A stretch of DNA of 64,000 nucleotides, taken from contig NC_059301.1 in NCBI RefSeq assembly GCF_017591435.1, forward strand, positions 36,570,783 through 36,634,782, given 5' to 3'. The position numbers and the translations under genes are program-made. This DNA is from Portunus trituberculatus. Lineage: Eukaryota; Arthropoda; Malacostraca; Decapoda; Portunidae. This document shows positions 54,552 through 64,000 of this stretch, one piece after another (position 1 is the stretch's first letter; each line of letters begins with the position of its first letter). Below the pieces are notes generated by a model, which saw only the letters and a list, made by a program, of their open reading frames with translations, did not search any database and had not been told where the DNA came from.

Positions 54552-56499
54552 TCAAGTCGTAGGAAAATGGAAGTACAGAAGCAGGCAGGGAGTTCCAGTG
54601 TTTACCAGTAAAAGGTATGAAAGATTGAGAATACTGGTTAACTCTTGTATTAGAGTTGGAGGGTTGGACAGAATAGGGATGAGAGGAAGAAGAAAGCCTT
54701 GTTTAGCGAGGCCACAGGAGGAGGGGAGGCATGCAGTTAGCAAGATCAGTAGAGCAGTTAGCATGAAAACAGCGATAAGAAATTGAGAGATGCAACGTTT
54801 CGGCGGTGAGAAAGAGGCGGAAGACAGCCAGTCAGAGGAGGGGAGTTGATGAGACGAAAAGCTTTTGATTCCACCCTTTCTAATAGAGCTCTAGGAGTGG
54901 AACCCCTCCAAATATGCAAAGAGTACTCCATACAAGGACGGATAAGGCCCTTGTACAGAGTTAGCAGTTGGAAGGACGAGAAAATCTGACGGAGACACCA
55001 CAGAACTTCTAACTTCATAGAAACTGTTTTAGCAAGAGATGAGATATGAGGTTTCCAGTTAAGATTATGAGTAAAGGACAGACCGAGGTTATTAAGTGTG
55101 GAAGACGTAGACAGTTGATTGTCAATGAAGAAGAAGAGATACATAGTTGTCTGGAAAGTTATGTCGAGTTGATAGGTAGAGGAATTGAGTTTTTGAGGCA
55201 TTGAACACTACTAAGTTTTCTGTCCCAATCAGAAGTTTTAGAAAGATCAGAAGTCAGGCGTTATGTGGCGTCTCTGCTTGATCTGTTGACTTCCGGAAGT
55301 CTTTGAAAGGACGCGGAAGGGTGTAGGGTGGTATCATCAGCGTAGGAGTGGAAAGGGCAAGAAGTTTGGTTAAGATCATTAATGAATAATAGAAAGAGTG
55401 GGTGACAGGATAGAACCCTGAGGAACACCACTATTAATAGATTTAGAAGAACAGTGGCCGTCCACCACGGTTGCAATAGAATAGTTGGAGAGGAAACTTG
55501 AGCTAAAGTTGCAGAGAAGGATAGAAACCGTAGGAGGGCAGTTTTGAAATCAAAGCTTTGTGCCAGACTCTATCAAAAGCTTTTGATATGTCTAACGCGA
55601 TAGCAAAAGTTTCACCGAAATCTCTAAAGAGGATGACCAAGACTCAGTAAGGAAAGCCAGAAGATCACCAGTAGAGCGACCTTGACGGAAGCCATACTGG
55701 CGATCAGATAGAAGATTGTGAAGTGACAGATGTTTAAGAATCTTCCTATTGAGGATAGATTAAAAACTTTAGACAAGCAAGAGATTAAAGCTATAGGACG
55801 GTAGTTTGAGGGATTAGAACGGTCACCCTTTTTAGAAACAGGCTGAATGTAGGCAAACTTCCAGCAAGAAGGAAAGGTAGAAGTCGATAGACATAGTTGA
55901 AAGAGTTTGGCCAGGCAAGGTGCAAGCATGGAAGCACAGTTTTTGAGAACAATAAGAGGTACCCCATCAGGTCCATAAGCCTTTCGAGGGTTTAGGCCAG
56001 AGAGCATGGAAAACATCATTACGAAGAATTTTGATTGAAGACATGAAATAGTCAGAGGGAGGAGGAGAGGGAGCGACAAACTCAGAATCATCCAAGGTTG
56101 AGATTTTAGTGAAAAGATTTGAGAGAAGAGTTCAGCTTTAGAGACAAATGAGAGGGAAGTGGTGACATCAGAATGAAATAGAGGAGGGAAAAATGAAGAA
56201 GTAAAGTTATTGGAGATGTTTTGGCCAGATGCCAGAAGTCACGAGGAGTTAGAGTTTGAAAGATTTTGACATTTTCTATTTATGAAGGAGTGTTTGGCAA
56301 GTTGAAGAACAGACTTGGCATGATTCTGGGCAGAAATATAAAGTGCATGAGATTCAGGAGATGGAAGGCTCAAGTACCTTTTGTGGGCAACCTCTCTATC
56401 ATGTATAGCACGAGAACAGGCTGTATTAAACCAAGGTTTAGAAGGTTTAGGTTGAGAAAAAGAATGAGGAATGTACGCCTCCATGCCAGACACTATCAC
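54552..56499 (-). pseudogene. LINE E2 linker, reverse transcriptase and C-terminus
   Basis: PSKPWFNTACSRAIHDREV (linker), PRKAYGPDGVPLIVLKNCAS, KGDRSNPSNYRPIALISCLS, then PLFLLFINDLN and FHSYADDTTLHP with the catalytic YADD near 55340. The C-terminal part has LGLSFTHNLNWKPHISSLAK and LTLYKGLIRPCMEYSLHIW. Several frame changes. The catalytic residues are intact, unlike in E1. Confidence 0.82.
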
Positions 56500-56748
56500 C
56501 TCTGTTATGCGTTCAGCACACAGAAATGGGTCTCTGACACGGAAACAGTAATCAATTCAGGGAAAATCAGCATAATACCTCTTCAGGTCCTTTCATCTGG
56601 CAAAGGCAAAATGCCATAGGCACCTCCATTTTAGGGGATCTTGAGGATGGATTGGAGAAATAGGACGAGATACAGAAATGAGATTGTGATGGGAAGAGGC
56701 CAATGGAGAAAATAGGGTAACAGCATATGCTGAAGGATAAGGAAAAGA

Positions 56749-57265
56749 TCAAGATCGTCTGGAATACAAGTGGGGATGTTGCACCAGTTGCTCTAGGTCA
56801 TGGAGGATAGCAAAGTTATAGGATAGTTCACCGTGATGGTCAGTGAAGGGAGAGTAAAGCCAATGCTTGTGGTGAACATTAAAGTCTCCAAGGATGGAGA
56901 TCTCCGCAAAAGGATAGAGGGACAGAATGTGCTCCACTTTAGAAGTTAAATAGTTAAAGGAGTTAGAGGATAGATAGACAGCACAGATAAATTTAGTTAG
57001 AGAATGATTATTGAGTGCCAGATGATGGAAAACGAGAGCGTGGGCACGAGCGGAAGTTAAGTCGTTGTGTACACAGAGGCAACATCCAGCTTTGGAACGA
57101 AAAGAAGGAGGGAACAGAGAAGGGGCTACTGTCAATTGCCTAAGACAGCTGTGTTTTGGTGAGGAAAAGAAAATGAGGTTTATTAGAGGAAAGGAGGCGT
57201 TCTACAGACTGAAAATTAGATCGAAGACCGCGAATGTTGCAGAAGTTAATGGAGAAAAAGTTGAG
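56749..57265 (-). pseudogene. LINE E2 AP-endonuclease
   Basis: In three frames: INFCNIRGLRSNFQSVERLL (about 57260-57200), then SLFPPSFRSKAGCCLCVHND, ISILGDFNVHHKHWLYSPF. NIRGLRSN is a known start of Jockey-type endonucleases. The SDH motif is not clearly visible. Confidence 0.75.
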
Positions 57266-57365
57266 GGAGGTGTCTCACCAAAAAGGAAGCCATCCGACCT
57301 GGGGACATTTCGGGTTCCCTCCTTAGAAGGGGACTCTGAGGCTGGATTTGGAGTCACCATTTTTT

Positions 57366-59509
57366 AATTCTACTTTTAGGTGAAGAGTGTGTGTGTAGTA
57401 AGTGATGTAGTTTTTGTGTGAAGAAGGAGAGTTGTCTTTACAGGGCAGGCTATGACTGCCCCCTGAGTTGTGAGACATAAAGGGAAACGTTCAGCAAAAC
57501 CACAGCTAAATGACAGCTCACATCACTCACTGAACTAGTGTTATTAGAGCTCGCTGGGAATAAATTATCGTTTCGGTAGGTGTCTACTACCTCTTCCTAT
57601 GATAAACCAACCTTAATATCATCATCACATTTCCTTCTTTTTTAGTGTCTATTTTTCTTACACAGAGTTGGACAATTAATTATGAGTTTTGAACAAATGA
57701 CTTTCTTTCTTAGATGTTCTTCCCTATGTAGGTTTCTATTTTAATGTGGGAAGTTACTGACTAGATTGTCCTTCGTCTTGAGGTCAACCCATCCTATCAT
57801 GTATGAAACTTTTATATCTTGGCTGTTACTTTCCTACAGTAGTATATAGAGTAACTGAACATCAGAATACAGTTAACCAACAAGAGATAACACTTCTATG
57901 CTAACATTCATGAGTTTTATGCACCATAAAGATTTGTGTAGAATAAATTATTATGAATTTATAAAAGATTTTTGTAACTAATGAAAAATAAGCTAAGAGC
58001 CTATTTAGTTAACACTAAAGGTAAATATTCCTAATCATTACTACTGCATGAATTTACGAGTATTATAGTAAAGGGTTAAAGTGGGCATTCAAAGATTCTT
58101 AAAGTTTGTCTTAGACTTGGTCTTATCTCTCAAGAAGTCTTAAATCTTAGTATCAGTCTGGTCTTGATGTGCTGAGACGTATGTATTGGTGTACATAAGA
58201 GCAAAACTGTAAAATTTTGTATTTCTCAGATTAATAGTATAATTGTTTTGCATTTTCTAATGAAATAGCAAAGATGATAATTTATCATAATTTTTGTAAG
58301 AATATAAGTTCAGAGATTTGTCTGTATGTATAAGCAAATTCCATCAAGCATGAGGAGCGTGTATTTTGCCCCAGTGTTTGTGGCCTTTGAACCCAAGTGC
58401 CCTACACCTCTCACTAAGCAGTACCTCATTTTCTACCTTTTTTTTCATTAGTATAAAGGAGATGCATGACCACTAAGGCCAAAAGGGCCAATACAGGAAA
58501 CCCAACTGGACCGATAGCAGGACTTCTTTCTTGTATAGTTAGTCAGTATTATGAAGAAGCAAATAGCCTGATTGGCTTCACCATTCAGCAGATAAAAAAA
58601 AAAAAAAAACAAAAAAAAACAAAAAAAAACTGCATATGGTTCTGAAACTAAGAAGGTAAATGAAACAGGCCAAAACCAGGACTCAAGAAGAACTTAGATA
58701 ATAATTGTTGGAAAGCTGCATTCCCTGTTGACTAAATAACATTATATTCAATACTTGAATTACTAGCATTGACACATTACTTCTTCCCATGCGGCTTTCA
58801 AAGTTCTCTCTGGCTCTCCTGCCAAGTCTATTTCAAATAATGCTCCTGCAGGTGTAGTTTATTATATCAAGTAGTTCAGAGTAACTCAGGTCATCTAGAA
58901 AATCTTTATGGGGCTATAAATCTATCTTGAGTATGTAAGCTTGGGCTCCTTGTCCAGCGTTGCTAAATTAAGCATAAGTGTAACTCTCAACGTTAAGCCA
59001 TCTCCAGACATGTCTGAAGTTATAAGACCAACTCTAAGCACAATTGAGGAGGTTAAGCACAACTTTTAGACTAAGCGTTCGCCTGTGACACTCTTCCATG
59101 CTTAAGAATATTTGTTAATGTGTCCCAAGATCTTCCACTTTCCAAGCAAATTAAATAATCTTTGCAACACAGTTGCCTCCTGATAATATCTAAAACAGTT
59201 TTTTCAATCTGTAAGACAGACAACTTCATGGAAGGCAACAGCTAAATCAGAAGGTGGATGCATCCTTACCCTGGTGCACCAGACATACTTCTCAGGAAGT
59301 GGCATTGGTACAGTCAGTTCTAAGTTGCTTAGCCATATGGAAGCAACAATACAGTCATCCACTACCTGTACATTGATCTGTGGAAAGAGAAATGTTGCTC
59401 AGTGAAGATTGTGTGCAGTTTATGTCGTTGTTTTATAGAAGATATTTCTTGTACAAAAGACTCAATGATCAAGAACATGTTGATGGATATTGAGATTTTG
59501 CGGTTAACG
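57366..59509. other. AT-rich DNA with no recognised feature
   Basis: About 2.1 kb with only short ORFs. An A-run interspersed with C occurs at about 58596-58630. I see no element termini or domains. It is the best candidate for plain intergenic or intronic sequence in the window. Confidence 0.5.
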
Positions 59510-59616
59510 AACATTTCACCATTGGACATTTGGCTGACGGGCATTCCAGTGATGGACATTTAGCATAATGCCCAAATGGTCAACTGACATTTCACCGATG
59601 AACATTTTGCCGAACT
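59510..59616. repeat. 15-bp degenerate minisatellite
   Basis: Seven units of 15-16 bp, such as AACATTTCACCATTG, GACATTTGGCTGACG, GACATTTCACCGATG and AACATTTTGCCGAACT. The fifth unit resembles the reverse complement. The flanks to 60180 are unassigned. Confidence 0.75.
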
Positions 59617-60231
59617 GACCGGACATCCGGCGGAAGAGCTAAAAAAGACTAAAAATACAAAGCAAAATAAATCCTTATTCTAAACGAAAAAAAAAGGTTC
59701 AAAAGTTATTAATTGTAGGAATTTTTTTTTATGCGTGCTATGCCCATTGCAGTGTAAACTGGCAGTTTAGGTTTAGTTCATCAGGGTTACCCCCACTATT
59801 ACACTTTCCTTTTTCAAGCTCGGTGACCCCACCACTGCTGCATATTCCAGCTTTGAACGTATTATGCTCGTTACATTTTTTTTTTTTTTCATCACATCCT
59901 TATCCATGTATTGAAATCACCCTAGTATTAGTCAACATCTTTATAGTTAGCGAGTGGTGTTTGTGCTTGGTGTCTGTGTGTGGTGCTTTTGAGTGTTAGT
60001 GAAGTGAAAGTGTGTACTGCAAGTGTTAGATTAGAGTGAAATAGTGGTTAGAATCAGTGTTTGTGAGTTAAAAGTATTTTGGTAGAGCGAGGAGACTAGG
60101 CTTGTAACCGTCAAGTTGACCTTGAAAGAGGATTAGTTGACCTCACTTAGGCCCCCCACCACCGCGGTTCCCCCACCCCGCCGTCACCAAGTATTTTTAT
60201 TTGTTTGTGAGTTAACAGATTGTAAATTAGT
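59617..60231. other. Unassigned, probable 5' UTR of the CR1-type ORF1 in its second half
   Basis: 59940-60231 is GT-rich and leads directly to the ATG at 60232, consistent with a 5' UTR. 59617-59940 shows nothing. Confidence 0.4.
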
Positions 60232-61000
60232 ATGGCGGTAGCTACTGAGGTATATCAGAGTGTGATTGAGTGCGTGAAAGAGTGTTGAGGTGGGATTGGG
60301 AGAGTTTGTTGTGTGTGAGATGTGTGGGCATGACAGGAAGGTCGTTGACTTTTCTGAGTGTATGGTGTGTAGGCTCAAGAGCGAGAATTTAGTTCTTTCT
60401 CTTGAGCACCGAGAATTGCGAGAGGAAATGAGAAAGCTAAGTGAGGGGAAAAGTGCGAACGAAGTTCTCATCTTTGAGTTGAAGGAGGAGGTTAAGAGGC
60501 TTGGGGAGGCAGTGGAAAAATTAGGCAGGAGATCAGTGTTAGGCCGAAGGTTGGACCTTCTGAGGGCGACAGGGTGGCTTGGCCCTCTGTCGGGAAGAGC
60601 AGAGTGGGGAAGAGGGAGCAGGCGAGCCAGACTGGGAAAGATAGTAGTCAGGATGGGCAGAGATGGCAGGTTGCGAGGGGAAGGAAAGCGGAGGCAGTTA
60701 GGGAGGATAGGACTAAACCTGTTGAGTGTGAGTGTGAAAATAGGTTCGGTTTGTTGGAGGGGGAGGGGGAGAGTGAGAGTGAGAGTGGAGTGAATGAAGT
60801 GGTTGTGGTGAGTGAAAGGAGAGAGAAGGGGGTAGAGGAGAGGGAGGAGGGTTGTGCCTAGCACACCTCAGGTGTGTGTGGTGGGTGACTCTCAGGTTAG
60901 GTATTTAGATAGCACTTTCTGTGGGAAAGACAGGGATAGGAGGACGAACGTGTGTATGCCTGGTGCAGGTGTGAAGGCAGTGAGTGAGGAGGTGCAGAAG
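60232..61000 (+). pseudogene. CR1-type ORF1: zinc finger, coiled coil and SGNH-esterase start
   Basis: ATG at 60232 starts MAVATEVYQSVIECVKEC, then after one frameshift VVCEMCGHDRKVVDFSECMV supplies a Cys-rich finger. A coiled coil follows (ENLVLSLEHRELREEMRKL). Another frame carries the Ser/Glu-rich linker, and a third reads QVCVVGDSQVRYLDSTFCG, whose GDS motif opens an SGNH hydrolase. Finger plus SGNH ORF1 is known in CR1 LINEs. The gap at 61001 cuts it off. Confidence 0.7.
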
Positions 61001-61500
61001 NNNNNNNNNNNNNNNNNNNNNNNNNNNNNNNNNNNNNNNNNNNNNNNNNNNNNNNNNNNNNNNNNNNNNNNNNNNNNNNNNNNNNNNNNNNNNNNNNNNN
61101 NNNNNNNNNNNNNNNNNNNNNNNNNNNNNNNNNNNNNNNNNNNNNNNNNNNNNNNNNNNNNNNNNNNNNNNNNNNNNNNNNNNNNNNNNNNNNNNNNNNN
61201 NNNNNNNNNNNNNNNNNNNNNNNNNNNNNNNNNNNNNNNNNNNNNNNNNNNNNNNNNNNNNNNNNNNNNNNNNNNNNNNNNNNNNNNNNNNNNNNNNNNN
61301 NNNNNNNNNNNNNNNNNNNNNNNNNNNNNNNNNNNNNNNNNNNNNNNNNNNNNNNNNNNNNNNNNNNNNNNNNNNNNNNNNNNNNNNNNNNNNNNNNNNN
61401 NNNNNNNNNNNNNNNNNNNNNNNNNNNNNNNNNNNNNNNNNNNNNNNNNNNNNNNNNNNNNNNNNNNNNNNNNNNNNNNNNNNNNNNNNNNNNNNNNNNN
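61001..61500. other. Assembly gap, 500 N
   Basis: Exactly 500 N, so the size is probably a placeholder. It separates a plus-strand CR1 ORF1 from an unrelated minus-strand RT. Any ORF across it is meaningless. Confidence 1.
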
Positions 61501-61621
61501 TCTTCCAAGTAAGCCTGTTGATATGAATTCCTTTTCATTCAAAATTTATTATAGCAATATATATAAAAGCATCTTGCTCTTGAGTTATTATGAAAAATCT
61601 GGCATAATAGGTCAATATTCA

Positions 61622-62548
61622 TTACATCCACAATAGACTCCTTAAGGCTTTCAATAAGGGTTTACTTCTACAGTATTTATGTAGTCCGAACATAGCCTTT
61701 ACAAGTTTTCCTTGCATGGACTCTAACTCATTCATACGTTTTTTATCGATCTTAACAGTATGCAATCCATATGTCATTACAGGTCTAATTGCGGTTTTCC
61801 AGACATAAGAAGCTGTGTCAACATTAGTTTCCAAGTTGCACAACCCTGTTCCTTGTAGTGCGTAAAATGCTTTTCTGCAGGCACTACTGCGTTCATTAAC
61901 ATGAGCGTGAGGTTTTCTATGGGAAAGATTCACTCCCAGTTATTTCAACACATCACATTCTTTCAAAATATCTCTATTTAGGTGCCATACAGGACGCTCC
62001 GTAAAATAACATTCCTCAAATATGATACATTCAGTCTTGCTAGGATTAAAAGACAAGCCATGATTACTTACATACTCATTAGAAACTTCAATCATTTGCT
62101 TCAGACTTGTTAGACTACATAAAAGAATATCATCTGCATAACTAAAAACATTAAAAGACTTGGAGCCAATAACAATTCCACCATTATACGCTGATAAAGT
62201 ATCCACAAGATCTTTGTAAAATAGGTTAAATAAAAAAGGAGATGTTAGCCCCTTGGCGAGCAATCTAGAAACTTGGATATCATCAGATAAATATGTTCCC
62301 CACTTAATTTGTACCGTAATTGATGTGTACCACGTAAGCAAAGTAGCCCAGCAATCCTTAGGAATCGCTCCCATTGCCTTGTAAAAAATGACCTCATGAC
62401 GTATCGCATCAAACGCTTCCTGGGCATCTAAAGAACATGCAAATGCCGGTGAGCCTCTGAATTTACAATATGAGATAACATCTTGCGCTAGCCCAGTAGC
62501 CATATTTGTACTCCGTCCTGTGACAAATCCAAATTCTTGGTCATTCAT
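61622..62548 (-). pseudogene. LINE H reverse transcriptase fragment
   Basis: Starts MNDQEFGFVTGRSTNMATGL, then CSLDAQEAFDAIRHEVIFYK, GLTSPFLFNLFYKDLVDTL and SYADDILLCSLTSLKQM (YADD intact). The conserved RQGG before LTSPFL is replaced by LLAKG. A second frame (61933-61622) adds ALQGTGLCNLETN and RPVMTYGLHTV, the C-terminal part. The N-terminal RT and endonuclease are absent, ending at an (AT)n tract. Clade uncertain (CR1/L2/RTE-like). Confidence 0.78.
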
Positions 62549-62550
62549 TT

Positions 62551-62552
<2 letters not shown>

Positions 62553-62626
<74 letters not shown>
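62553..62626. repeat. (AT)n microsatellite
   Basis: About 74 bp, directly upstream (minus sense) of the LINE H fragment. 62627-62940 is unassigned AT-rich DNA. Confidence 0.95.
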
Positions 62627-62627
<1 letters not shown>

Positions 62628-62939
62628 TAAACTACCTATGTAGGTCTATAAACAGCATCTCAAATGTTGTCAAATTTCTTTGTGGACTATGAACAAATAT
62701 TCAAAAGCATCATTTGAAACATTCACAGGTGGGTGTAAGAGATGGGGAAGTTGGTGTATCAGATAATGCTCACAATTCCTAAGATGTAGACCGCTGAGAG
62801 AGTCCACAATGCTTAAATATCTGGATGTAGCAGTACAAGGAAGGTTATTTCTTTGTCTTTCATTTCCTATTTTATGCCCTTAGTACTAATTGCTGAGTGA
62901 AAGTACCAGTCATTGTTTAGTGAAAATAAATGGGTGGCT

Positions 62940-63200
<261 letters not shown>

Positions 63201-64000
63201 ATTACTACTACTTATAGTGATTACTGCGCTGGACACCAGGATGAGTTGGTGGACGGCGAGCGTTATCAGATGGGAGGCTTTGTTTTGTAAGTCCTGAGAA
63301 TATTTGTGAAATAGGAGCAATTCTAGAAGCTTTTTGAAGCCATTTGCAAAGGTAAATTACTCATTAATTGGAATGAATATCTTCTCAGTTTTCTGATTCT
63401 TGTCAGTTATTTTAAATTCTTACTTCTTACTCCTTTATCGACAATTTGGTCTTGTGCATTTTCATTATTAATTTTATTGACGATATTTTGGCGATCAAAA
63501 ATATTTTCAAAATTATTAAAATTGTAAAATAGACACAAAATATTAGCAAAAGAAACTCATTTTGTTTTGTATGTTTCTCTTTAATTAAATCTGACATCAT
63601 TTGACATTAATTCATTAGACATTAGTAGACCAATTCAGAAAAATGAGCATTCACCTAATCTTTCCAATTAAATAGAAAAAAGTTTAGTTTATTCTAAATT
63701 TCTAGTGCATTGCTATGATCTTAAATAATTAATATGCAACAAATTATACACAATGCACATGATTACAAAACAGAATCGGTACTTTCTTAGTTATGGAATT
63801 TTTACATCCTTAGGTTAACACAAGTATATAACTCAAAAATTAAACTTGCATTAAAATCAATATACATATATAATTCGAGCTTCCACCTATTTCAGTATGA
63901 TATCTTGGAAAAGGCTAACACTAGCACTGTTAATTATAAATCAAATAAGAATATGCTGTTATTTACAATAATGCAAAATGCCTAACTATATATATATATA
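63201..64000. other. AT-rich DNA to the window end
   Basis: Could be the interior of the hAT-like element starting at 63094. No recognised ORF. Ends in a short (TA)n. Confidence 0.5.

Larger units (their letters stand above)
54381..57365 (-). mobile_element. LINE E2, Jockey-like, most complete copy of the family
   Basis: On the minus strand, endonuclease from about 57265, RT 56090-55260, C-terminus 55200-54550, and 3' UTR with a T run and AT-rich tail. A 5' truncation or undetected ORF1 leaves the first domain at the edge. Many stops and frameshifts. Confidence 0.85.

Noticed and set aside
60854..61636. ORFs of 180-260 codons crossing 61001-61500
   Set aside because: They read through 500 N and are not evidence of coding.

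Overview
This is a eukaryotic, almost certainly arthropod, genome window made nearly entirely of transposable elements. I found no convincing host protein-coding gene, no rRNA, no functional tRNA and no CRISPR. Long (CA)n, (AT)n and (AAT)n microsatellites, TTAGG-type interstitial repeats, a tRNA-headed SINE and the mix of LINE families fit a decapod crustacean, probably a crab. That assignment is inference from recalled repeat families, not from a search. One 500-N assembly gap lies at 61001-61500.

Layout. 1-3450: a decayed Jockey-like LINE (A) on the minus strand. 3460-5960: AT-rich DNA, microsatellites and a LINE reverse-transcriptase tail. 5961-8130: a long inverted repeat whose left arm is split by a Harbinger-like DNA transposon. 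8131-8580: TTAGG-like repeats. 8580-14095: Ty3/Gypsy element 1, broken by frameshifts. 14096-17290: LINE B. 17881-18921: ORF1 of a LINE C copy. 18922-21240: an inverted second copy of the Gypsy1/LINE B junction, ending in a hAT transposase fragment (to 21807). 22315-25720: a SINE and a rather well preserved CR1-like LINE (F). 26277-27000: two inverted LINE 3' ends.

28111-50153 is the most striking part: a five-level nest. LINE C copy C3/C4 is split by a Jockey-like LINE (E1/E3). That LINE is split by LINE C copy C1, with a 14-bp target duplication bearing two mismatches. C1 is split by LINE D (perfect 14-bp duplication) and by Gypsy2 (ATAC duplication). Gypsy2 is in turn broken by a 633-bp Harbinger-like MITE in its RNase H region and, inside its 3' LTR, by a SINE, an LINE fragment with an R2-like C-terminus, and a P-like transposon. 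The P-like element has 14-bp terminal repeats, 8-bp target duplications, 12-bp subterminal inverted repeats and a THAP-domain ORF.

50154-53080 holds another LINE C copy with a hAT MITE and a CR1 fragment inside it. 54381-57365 is a fuller LINE E on the minus strand. 57366-60180 is AT-rich with a 15-bp degenerate minisatellite. 60232-61000 is a CR1-type ORF1 (zinc-finger and SGNH start) cut by the gap. 61501-62550 is a minus-strand reverse transcriptase. The end is (AT)n tracts and AT-rich DNA.

The parts do not form a pathway. Their relationship is stratigraphic: each insertion dates later than its host. All coding regions except the THAP exon and parts of LINE F, D and C1 carry stops or frameshifts.
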